Positions 22,378-32,800 of a stretch of 64,000 bases of DNA are shown piece after piece (position 1 is the stretch's first letter; every line of letters starts with the position of its first letter). Made by a program: the position numbers and the translations under genes. The notes beneath the pieces were generated by a model. The model ran no database searches. It was not told the DNA's origin and worked only from the letters and a program-made list of their open reading frames with translations. The DNA is from Triatoma infestans. Taxonomy: Eukaryota > Arthropoda > Insecta > Hemiptera > Reduviidae. The stretch is taken from contig JAAEAF010003168.1 in the NCBI GenBank assembly GCA_011037195.1, positions 48,782 through 112,781 of the forward strand, in the 5' to 3' direction.

Positions 22378-24985
22378 CTGTAATAATATAAGAAATCGTT
22401 AAATCTGACTGACAAAGTATCGTTTTTATTTTATACTTGATTATTTTTGAGATTGCAATAAGAAATTTGATCTTCAAAAAATGCATTCACTCTGATAACA
22501 AGTCAAGATCTAAATGCCAAGATAAGAATATCAGATAATTATTGTTTTAAGTCAGATAAGACAAATAAGTAAGTAATAAATAAGGTTTTCAGTAATTGTC
22601 CAAGAAAACTTACTTAAAATTGCCCTTTCATTTTTTATACGCCCGTTTATTTTTGGCCAAAAATTTACAATCCATCCCCTAAAACTAAAATAGACTTTTA
22701 AAAAGGGGACTCCATATGTTAAAACAAAAAAATCGAAGGGAGTCATATTCGTTGTTCTGTTTTGTACTTACGGGAATATTAAGAATTAAGTTAAAATTGT
22801 GACAGCAATAAAATCACTTTGCTAACGAGTTTTTTGGGTTTTTGCAATTTTCTTTAAACCTGATTTTTTTCAAACAAGGATAATTTTTTTTTTCTATATT
22901 TAACATTTAATTAAATTATAAGAATTTAGAAGGGAAAAAAAGATTAAAAAGACCTTTCTTGGGGGACGAAAACATATCTTTAAACCATGTTAAAATCTCA
23001 CAATCTTTAGTAAAACATTTGTACAAAATTCGCCTAATTGAATTTAAGTACTGTGTTAATAAAAATCTCTTAAATGTGACTTTAAAAAAGCAAATTGGAA
23101 ATATTCACTGAAATATTTTCAAGTTCAAGGACATATCTACTTCAATTAGTTGTTTGAATATTTAAGCTGTCTGCTGCTGAATGGGTACTAAACATCAGAT
23201 GTTAAAGTAAACAGGAAAGAAATGTCGACTGACTTCAAAGGATGCAGCTATATGAATGTTAATTTATTGTTCTTAAAGCAACAATGCAATTTTATATTAC
23301 ATTTCTGATTTTTTTTCGCACAAAATATATATAACTAAAAATAATATTCATTCAGAGTCAAATATATAATAAATTAAATTCTTAAGCAGCCTTTTTTTTA
23401 AATAATTAATTTAGAAAGCAAAAGAGTATCTTCAAAAGTGATATAAATTTCAATATATAAACAGAAATGTTTTCTTTTACTAACTAAAAGTAGGATGCAA
23501 CCGAACCTTTTGAACTTCTCTGTGAGATAGACAAGTTTATGTTACAATGAGATTTCCAATTTGAAACTAAATTATATTACAATCAAAAGATACTGTAACT
23601 TGAAAATGTTAAGCACCCATAGAAAGCCTATTCAAACACCCAATTTGAAAGAATCTAAGTTTTAGGGAAATTGTAAACTTAAATGGCCGTTTCTCAATTT
23701 TATCATAAATTTGTGTTAATCTACAAATAGTAACTCGTCGAAGATCAGGACTTTTATAAATACATGAATATGCAAAGAAATATCTAAGTTTTTCAAAATA
23801 GGTAATCAAAATAAGTAAATGCTAGTATTGAATACCAAAATATTACTTTTTCTTAATCCTAGTAAGAGGAAGTATTGTAAACGTGTCAAATTTTCGATGA
23901 GTTTTTTTTTTGTTTTATAAAAAGAACCAGAAATAGACAAGACGATGCGATCAAGATGGATAATTACTGAAAATGAGGGAAAGAAATTATTAGTATTGCC
24001 AAAATTATATGAAAATCATATCAGTTATTTATTCAATTTTTGAAAATAAGTCAGCTGAATGTGCAAGCTTATAAAATTCAGGTTTAAACATGCCATGTAC
24101 TTGGCAAACGCCAGAACAAACATGGAATCTTATTACAGTAGTAAATGTACTTACGATTAGATTCTATATGATAAAATCTGTTTTTTCCTCACATCGCATC
24201 AGAAATTATAATAAATCATAACACGAAAATTAGTTTATTAAAATGAAATTAAAAATTGAAAATATTTTAATAAACAACTTTATTAAGAATTGCCGAAATG
24301 CAGGTAATTATTTCTTTTTATGAAAATCTATAAAAATAACTACACCAGGATGTTAAGTCGCAAACTAATTTATTAAAAACAAAAGGACGAAAACCTTGTT
24401 AAATAAATTAAATTAAGGTCTAGAAAGTACGAAAATTAAAAAAAAAAAATGTACATTTACCCTGTTTCAATTAAAGTTGGCTGATAATTATTAATCCCTT
24501 TATTCAATTGTAGTCATGAAAATTAATTTCCAGTATGAATAGCCAGTTTCTGCCTGCACCATACAAAGAAACAAATCAAACATAAATAAGATCATTTTAA
24601 AATAATATATCATTCACATAAATATGAAACAACGTAAATACTGTTCAACAAAACTTTAAAAAAATGCACAAATTAATTACTGAATACATTACGAACAAGC
24701 TCATAATCCGAGAATAAATACATTAATTCATTCGACAAAGTTTAAAAATTGACTTTTAGCACGCCATGCTGTCCACTTGTAACGGTCTTCTTTGACTAAC
24801 ATGCCCTTAACCAAAACTTTACTGAAATAAAAATTATCTTTTATAATGAAACATGCAATTAAATGATTGTATCATACTCTAAGCTTACCGAATCATAACT
24901 TGAAAAATAGAAAAATCAAACAACAAAAATTAAACTCTAGATTTAAAAAAAATCTTGGCCATTAATTAACGTTGATGCTACTTAC
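22378..24985 (-). other. Probable cyclin A 5' UTR intron
   Basis: About 2.6 kb of AT-rich sequence with no exon-like frame, between the acceptor at 22377 and the candidate upstream exon at 24986-25060. The intron assignment is inferred. Confidence 0.4.
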
Positions 24986-25060
24986 AAGACTGTACTAGTG
25001 GACTGCTAGGAGAAAAAGCCAGTAAAATGGGCGCACGAATTCAAAGCATTCTCAGCTGTT
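24986..25060 (-). promoter_or_regulatory. Candidate cyclin A promoter / 5' UTR exon
   Basis: A small GC-richer island (about 25000-25110). On the minus strand it has GCGCTTGCGC, then TTTGAA (25040-25045, a CHR-type cell-cycle element) next to GTGCGCCC, then a donor-like CTT|GTAAGTAG ending the exon at 24986. This fits a non-coding first exon for cyclin A. It is weak evidence: motif resemblance and position only. Confidence 0.35.
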
Positions 25061-26090
25061 ATTGTCTGCGCAAGCGCCTTACATTACTTTCACTGATGAG
25101 TTGCCGCCAGATTCAATTTATTTAAAGGGTAATATTTAATTCACCAACTTACTATTTTCAGTTAGTGACCATTTAATAATACTGAGTACATCAAAATTGT
25201 GGAAGACAATTTAGTGGAACATTCTTGATGGGTCTAAGGAAGAGTATATTTCGTTGGATTTTTTTTAAATAACTTTTATCTGTAAGTCAAAGGTTAGTGG
25301 AATGACTATAGTTAGCAAATTTTTTTTTTTAATAAGTTTACGATTTATTTTCAAATCTAATCGACCGTTATTAATTTTCTCATGGAGAATTCTAGAGTTC
25401 CTTTAGATTCAATTTGATCATATATAATTTTTTTTAACATATTTATGTTCTAAATGTATGGACATATTCTTGAAAAGTTTAGTATTTTAATTTTTCCTAT
25501 TTAAGGCAAACAAAGCACGCTACTTTATTAATTTCTCTTTCATTATTATTTCATTCTTTTATTAAGTAAAGAAGAAGAAAATAAAAAAGTGAAGCAAGCA
25601 ATAAATAGTATCTGGGCCAGATTATTGATTAATGCATCTTCCTTCCAAATTAAAGTTTGTTTACTCTTATTTTTGCTAGGAGTCAGGTTTGAGGCTATAC
25701 TAAGTAGAAGAAGTTGAGAAGCTGTGACAAACTTAAGACAATATAATTTTTGAATGAATGTAAATTACTTAACATCAGAATTAATTAAACATACCATGGA
25801 CTTTGGCCGCCTTGTGAAAGAGATCTTACAATCTACCTTTTCATTTCCGCACATTTGCTGAGATACCGATTTTTTTTTTTTTTTTTTGAGGGTTCTGTAC
25901 TGCGACCATTGGGCATCGAGGCTACCGATTATACTGACATAATAGGTATTTTTCGATCCACATATACATTTGTGATATACCATCTCTAAGTGTTAAGGAG
26001 ATAGGCTAGGAGAGCGGATGAGAAAACATTGCCCTATTGTGTATGTTATTCAGAAAATTTAGGAGAAATTGATATCTATTTTTTTTATAT
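25061..26090. other. Intergenic stretch, nothing recognised
   Basis: AT-rich, with a long T run near 25870 and a TA microsatellite at about 26086-26100. No coding signal seen. Confidence 0.4.
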
Positions 26091-26099
26091 ATATATATA

Positions 26100-27320
26100 T
26101 CATTTCTAATATATTTTTTATTTATTTATTGTTAATGGAAAGAATTTTGGTGTTTTCCATGTCAAATTCATGTTTGTGTTCTATGAAAAGTTTGGTAAGT
26201 GCTGTAGTCATGTCAGTCGTTTTTTTGTTTTACAGTCATATTTATGTTGCTACAGTCTATTTTTTAAATACTGATATGTCTCTCCTATGTATGTAGTTGG
26301 GCAGTGTAAACTTTTAACTTCATTTTGTAAATAACATCTGATAATAAAGTTGTGGGTGTGGAGGTCTTTGAGTTTAGAAAAGAGTTATATAGCTACGGAA
26401 AGGTTATATTTCTTGAAGATTTTAGCTATTTTTTATTTACATTCCTTGCAAAATTAAGCTCGCTTTTTTCTCTCTCTCTCTCTTATCTAAGTAGCGTTGT
26501 CTTAGGATAGATCAGAATGCTGTTTTTTGCACCTCAACAAAGTTAGGCAGCCCTTTTTATTGTAAGTCCATTGAATAAGATGTTTTCTCTTCTCCTCTAA
26601 GTATGGGATAGAGATATAGGATAATGGAAGTTGCTGTGATGGCGTAAACGGAATTTGGTTGGTCATATTAGCTGTGGATCGTTGATATAATATTTTTGGT
26701 ACTATATGGAGAGGATAGCCATTATTTTTAAATATCTTGGATAATTTCAATTTGTGTTCCTCATAGAAACGGGGTGGATAAGATGAAGTACATGTTTGGA
26801 AAGAGATTTAACAAAGTTCATTTTCTGATTACATGGATGATAGGAAAGGAAATGAAGGAATCTATCAGGACGTATGAACTAGTTAGTAATAAGAGAACCA
26901 TTTTCTTCACGGATACTCCTTATGACTAAACAATTTTTTTTTTTTTATTTCTATTCTTTGTGTAAATTGTAAGCGGAGATGGTATGGATTAAAGGTATTG
27001 ATGGTATGGATATGTTCTTTAAGGATAGCTGTTAAACGGTCATCAACATATTCGGAAGGTAAACTACCTGTAAAAGGTAGTGTTTTAATAGAATTATGAA
27101 TTAATTCTAACATGATGATATCTGCATGAATAGGCCCGAGGCTACTTCCCATGGCTGTACCAAAGATTTGTTGGTAGAAGTGTTGATTATATTCAATATA
27201 TCCTAATTTACAGCAATGGGATAGCAGGGAGATAAGAATCTGATACTAGTCTTCGATGAGCCATTTATTTCAGTAGAAAACTAGTTGATCAATCCAAGTA
27301 GTACTTCGTACAAAGAATTA
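26100..27320 (-). pseudogene. Penelope-like element relic (RT palm to GIY-YIG)
   Basis: Minus-strand frames give, in order, FYQQIFGTAMGSSLGPIHAD, the catalytic-type EYVDDRLTAI, then SKIFKNNGYPLHIV with a following SYISIPYLEEKRKHL, and finally pieces of a GIY-YIG endonuclease (TYIGETYQYLKNRL, then FIEHKHEFDMENTKIL). This is the layout of a Penelope-like reverse transcriptase fused to a GIY-YIG nuclease. The 5' part of the RT is missing and stops and frame changes are present. The inverted P1 composite begins about 25 bp beyond its 5' side (27345), where a pseudo-LTR would be expected. Confidence 0.8.
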
Positions 27321-27339
27321 ACATTAAATACTCATTTCT

Positions 27340-27885
27340 ATCTGGTATTTTATCTGTCGTAGCATGCATATTTATAGTTTTCCTGACCGATTTCGGATTT
27401 GCATCCATCATCAGAGTAAATTCACTGAGTATGTGTAGAGAGGTCACTTCAACTTAATGTTTCTGTTACACTCATACAACCAACAAGTGTGAGTGTAACA
27501 GAAACATTAAGTTGAAGTGACCTCTCTACACGAACCTGGTGAATTTAGTTGTTGTGGTGGTGTTGGTTCCGCAGAGCTGGAAAGCATCAGAGACATTTTC
27601 CGTGGTCATCGACCGGTTTCGGGCGTTCGCCTATCTTCAGGATGCGTTTTTTCAGAGTAAGAGTGTGTAAACTGAATTTGCTCTGTGTTGTCTCACACTG
27701 TCTGAAAAAACGCATCCTGAAGATGGGCGAACGCCTGAAACCGGTCGATGACCACAAAATGAAGCAGGCTACCACGGAAAATGTCTCTGATGTTGGTGAA
27801 TTTACTCTGATGATGGATGAAAATCCGAAACCGGTCAGGAAAACTATAAATATGCATGCTACGACGGATAAAATACCAGACGTTA
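27340..27885. repeat. P1 inverted pair (Penelope pseudo-LTR-like), split by a P2
   Basis: The two arms are opposite copies of one unit. A perfect 42-bp inverted repeat (27433-27474 and 27490-27531, 15-nt loop) forms the centre. The outer parts carry ATCCGAAACCGGTCAGGAAAA and GCATGCTACGACGGATAAAA. The right arm is split by a P2 element at 27548-27793. The same unit occurs at 44417-44563, downstream of another Penelope-like coding region, and at 56115-56390. The adjacency suggests that P1 is a Penelope pseudo-LTR; that is inference. Confidence 0.75.
27548..27793 (+). mobile_element. P2 element, inverted pair inserted in P1
   Basis: 246 bp flanked by an 11-bp duplication, TGGTGAATTTA (27537-27547 and 27794-27804). 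Two opposite P2 arms meet in a short spacer (about 27656-27695). The sense arm has CTGAAGA at 27717-27723, a hairpin GGGCG/CGCC and GAAA at 27737-27740. The left arm is shortened around TTCCGTGG/TCATCGACC compared with the right arm. Confidence 0.8.
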
Positions 27886-29864
27886 TCCAGCATTACGGAC
27901 CCATCCACATATTCAGCTCATTTCTAGATTATAGATAACAATAGTACGGTCTTTATTAAAATATTCTCTTTTAAAGTTAAACTTTTAGATCTTAACTACA
28001 AACCACGAATCTTATAATTGTTCAATTTGCAAAAAAAAAAAGAAGGAAATATAAGATACAACCCATTTCGTTCAGAGATGTTAATTTTTAATTACATCAG
28101 GAAAGAAATTCAGAATTAGCTAAAGAAGTAATATATTGATAAAAAAAAGAAGGTAAATTCCGGAAATCTATGCATTTCCGAAGAATAAAAAAAAAATTAT
28201 ATTTTAATATAATAAAGAATCTTGTTTTTTTTTTTCATTCCTTTATCTTCTATCTTTAGCTCAAGAAGACAGCGAAGAGTTAAGAGAATGGACAATACAA
28301 TTCTTGGAATGTTAAAAAATATCTCCATTAAAAGAAAACGAAAGATTTTTTACTTTTACAAATTTTTTTTGCCCTGTATTAAATTACCCTTTATTTAACC
28401 ATAAATAAACTTTTCTTGCCGAGAAATTATGAGATGATTAAATTGAATCTAACTGAAGATGTAAAATAATACAATTTATACATAGTTCTTATTCATGAAT
28501 TTTAAAAATAAAATTACCTACTGCAATCTTGTATCTTTCATAAGTTTGGTTTATAAATAACAAATTATTTTGATTTCACTGCCTACGGTGATTTTAAACT
28601 TCTTTTGTAATGTTAAGAAAACCTTCCAGAAATTTGAATTATGAATGGGGATCACTAAGATGTCAGGGAATAGAACTTTCTTTTCTGATCTAGAATGCTT
28701 GATGCTCTGCAGTCCTGATTCATTATTATCTACAGTAAACAGTTCTTGGAGAACCATGTGAATATTAACATGACATTAAATAAACTTTACTTAATAATCT
28801 TAATAATTTGTAAGTTATAGTAAAGAATTTATTGCCTAATCGGTCATAACAAGATCCAAATTACCTCTTGCAAGTTATTTGGCTCCATATGGCTATCCAT
28901 ATATATATATATCAATTCAATCAGATCTAAATTATTTATTTTATTTAATATAAAGTAAAGTAATGCCTATTTTTTTCAGGTGAGCTTAACGTCCAACTAC
29001 CAAATTCATGTAATGTACACTTATTCATATAATATTTATTTATTTTAATATATATATTTATTTATTTAAATATCCATATATAAATATCTACTTATTTATA
29101 AACACGATATCACCAGACAATGTATAGCATCACTTAATTGCATCATTACCATATTATCTGATTAACTTTATCTGTCCAAACTTCAGTGACTAATTGAATG
29201 TTAATATTATTTAAATATTTATGATTTAAAATTATTTATATTTAATGATGAAAAACCTCTAACGATATGTATTTTAGCTAGATCAAATAAAGTTTACTTA
29301 AATGTTAATTAGGACTTGAGGAATTAATCAATAACAAATTATTAGACACACAAGAATTTATATTATAAACAATTTACTTTATTTAAAAAAAAAAAGAACT
29401 GAACAGAAATGTTCAGTTGCCAGTTTGGAGCTCTATGAAAAAAGAAAAGTTTCTCTTATCGTTAAGATTATAACAAAACAAATATTTTCAAACATGGACA
29501 CAAGGCATCCAGCTAAACATCAAATATAAATATTTATAATTTTTCTTTTTAAACCATCCGTGATCGTTTTGTAATAAATTTGATATTGTAGTTTTATTCA
29601 TTTCATTTTAACATCACAATTGAATATTATCGCATTTTTATTTGTTAAAAACAATTTCTTAAAAAACCGTATAAAAATACAAAAATGTATGAGATATTTA
29701 TGTATACATAAAACATTAATTACTAACATTGAATACTACATAATTTAATACTGATCATTGGATCTTCAGTTTTGCTCTGAAAAATAAAAAATAGGTAATG
29801 ATTTAAAAATCATTTAAATTACAGTAGAAACAAAAGTAATATTTAAACAGCTAAATAATAATAT
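27886..29864. other. Downstream flank of EXO1, nothing recognised
   Basis: AT-rich. The right-hand part (about 29350-29864) should hold the EXO1 3' UTR on the minus strand. The open frame at 28551-28757 shows no family resemblance. Confidence 0.4.
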
Positions 29865-32800
29865 TTACTTTGGCTGAAAGGCAAACATATCAGAAATGGA
29901 CGGCTGACAATTCTTTGTACTATTAACATTATTAGAATTCTTTCTTTTCAGACCAACAGTCTTTGCTGGCCCTAATTTATGACTAATCAACGTTTTAGGT
30001 GTCGTCAATAATTTAGAAGATTGCGATCCAATCTGTGAAAATAATGATTTTTTTTATTGTAGAAAACAAAACAAAAAATATTATTGTGGGAGACTTAAAA
30101 CTGATCTTGGGCCAAATATCAAAGGAAACAAATAAATTGCCATAGAAATATATATGTACTACCAGGTTTGTATAAAAAAAAATCTGGTGTGAAACACTCA
30201 CACAACTTTCTCTTACTCCAGTTCTCCGAATTATAATTGACAGCTTTTATAGTTTGTGTACCAAATTTAATGAGATCGTCGAAAACTGAAAAAACTGTTC
30301 AGTAAAAGCGCACTTCCGGTTTACTAATTTTCTTGAAACTCGGAATTTTGGCCATGTATTTATTTCTAATTAATTTTGTTTGGATGATAGAATTGTATAA
30401 TCAACTGTGATAGCACTTTAGAGAAAAATATAACCCCACCCCTCCCCAAAAGTGCCCTTAAATAAATTTTCCCAGAGAAATGTTTCAAATAAAAGTTGTA
30501 GATCTTTGCATGTTTAGTTTAGAACCAGTTTAAAAGAAAATCGCAAAAAAGTAAAAAATCCAACTAGTAAAGTGGGACTTCCGGTTGAGGAATTTTGTCA
30601 GATAACGTACAGTCAGATCCCATGGTGACCCCTAAACGGAATATCAAGTTTCAACTTTCTACGATTTTTCGTTTTTGAGCTATGCTGTTCACATACATAC
30701 ACACACACACACACACTCACAGACCATTTGCTAAAAACCACTTTTTTGGACTCAGGGGACCTCAAAACGGATATTTCCGGAGAAAACTCGATATCGAAAA
30801 TTTGACACGATTACAATACTTCCTCTTACTAGGAGTAAGAGAAAGTAAAAATACACTATAATTGAAGAACAAAAGTGTGCTTTCAGTCCCAAAGTGGACT
30901 GTGATTAATTGAAGCAATACAACCATTATAATCTGACTTGTGACCAATATTAATAGAATAAATGAATAAATTTTATTATTCTACTACAGTTTTGTTTAAT
31001 CTTTAATGTAACCCCAAAAAAAACAAATAAACAAATGTAACCCCAATGTTTAAATTTAAGCCAACACCTTAATTTTCTTGGTTCACAGAATATTTGAGAA
31101 ATCTGGTAATTTCATATTATTATCCCCTACAATTATTTGAAATTAAAAATATTTCACAGAAATTCATTGATAATGATTTTAAATCAGTTTGCACAGATGA
31201 CTGTTACAAGATGATCATTATGTCCCAGAGTACCATTGCGGCTCCCCAAGCGAGCCTATATATATATATATATATACTACATTTTAAAGTTGCCAATAAA
31301 CATTACAAAATATGAGATGCTGAAGACAGCTAAGATAATGGAATATGTATATGGGTGGAATTGGGTATTTGCGTTTTGGTGTTCGTTACGACCGCTTTGA
31401 TGTTGTAAAATAGATGTTGAGGTTCCGTCACAAAAAAAAAAACTTTTTTCAAATTTTCACCGACGTTTTGGCAAATTTATTGCCTTCTTCAGGGTCTCAA
31501 CAATATTGATGTTTGCAACACTTGGTGATGGTTTATCACAAGTTATACTAAAGTTTTGAAGAAATTCAAAAAGAAAAAATTGTTATCCCGAAGAAGGCAA
31601 TAAATTTGCCGAAACGTCGGTGAAAATTTGAAAAGATTTTTTTTTTTTTGTGACCGAACCTCAACATCCATTTTACAACATGGTTGGGAATGTAAGGGTT
31701 GTGGTGCGGTTCTTAGGATGGGATAGACGAAGGTGTACCATCTCAGGATGGTATAACTGAATTAAAGATTGGACCATTTCTCACTTATTCGTTGAATATG
31801 TCTAATCAAATAATATGAAAAATGAATTCTTTTAAACTACTGAAGGAAAGGTGGCAGAATTATCAAATTGCATCCATAATAATTCCACTATTTGCCACGA
31901 ATTAGAAAGAATTGATTAAAAAATAATATTGCAATTAAGTTAGATCTTTTTGAAGGAAAGAAACATGAAATTTAAAAGAAAATAAACGGAACATGCTTTT
32001 TTTCGATCCCTTTTCACATAATACTTCAGGAATTTAAAGGAGAAAGTTTTTGCTCTCGCGATTCTGGTTCCTTTTTTATTTTCTTTTACTCGCGTAAAGG
32101 AAGTATTGTGATCAGGTCAAATTTTCGATATCGAGTTTTCATCGGTATGTTTATATGTTGTGATGGTTGGTTCCGCAGAGCTGGAAAGCATCAGAGACAT
32201 TTTCCATGGTAGCCTGTTTCATTTTGTGGTCATCGACCGGTTTCGGGCGTTCGCCCATCTTCAGGATGCGTTTTTTCAGACAGTGTGACAACATAGACTT
32301 GTACAGAACAAACTTTGTTTTCACACAAACGGCTCCAACAATTTTCTTTAAACTTAGAATATTAACTACATATATTTGAAAAAATAAAGGAAAATTCATT
32401 TAAGAGGGTTTGGGTTACATTTTCATCTAAAGTCCAATTTAGTTTATTACAGAATTCTAGCATTTCAATTATATTAATTATAGAATTAAATATGTTCCGA
32501 TTCCGAGATTGAAGAAAATCGGTTGGTCCGAAATGGTTTTTATTGAACAGTTTCTTTGTTCTCTGCGAATCTTCATAAAACCGCCGATGAATTTCAATAA
32601 ATTTTTTATACCAACCATAAACAAGAGACCTATTACTTTGGTTTGAATTAGTTTTCCGAGCAAATTCATTTTCGGGAGGTTTTGGGGGAGGAGGAGTAAG
32701 GTTATGCTTTCCTTAAAAAAGTAATTTTTATGAAGTTTTTTTTTTTGCATTAGCAAGCGCCATACAGCCATAATCAAATTATAACATATAAGATTTAAAT

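Noticed and set aside
22374..22415. Upstream Met extending cyclin A by 14 codons
   Set aside because: A strong splice acceptor lies between it and the conserved start.
26086..26100. TA, TG, CA and TC microsatellites (also 31256-31275, 46388-46403, 60058-60087, 62010-62030) as possible array structures
   Set aside because: Simple sequence without spacers; no CRISPR-like or satellite organisation.
27549..27938. 129-codon plus-strand frame
   Set aside because: It is made entirely of P2 and P1 repeat sequence; similar frames arise in other P2 copies (4367, 18753, 32151).
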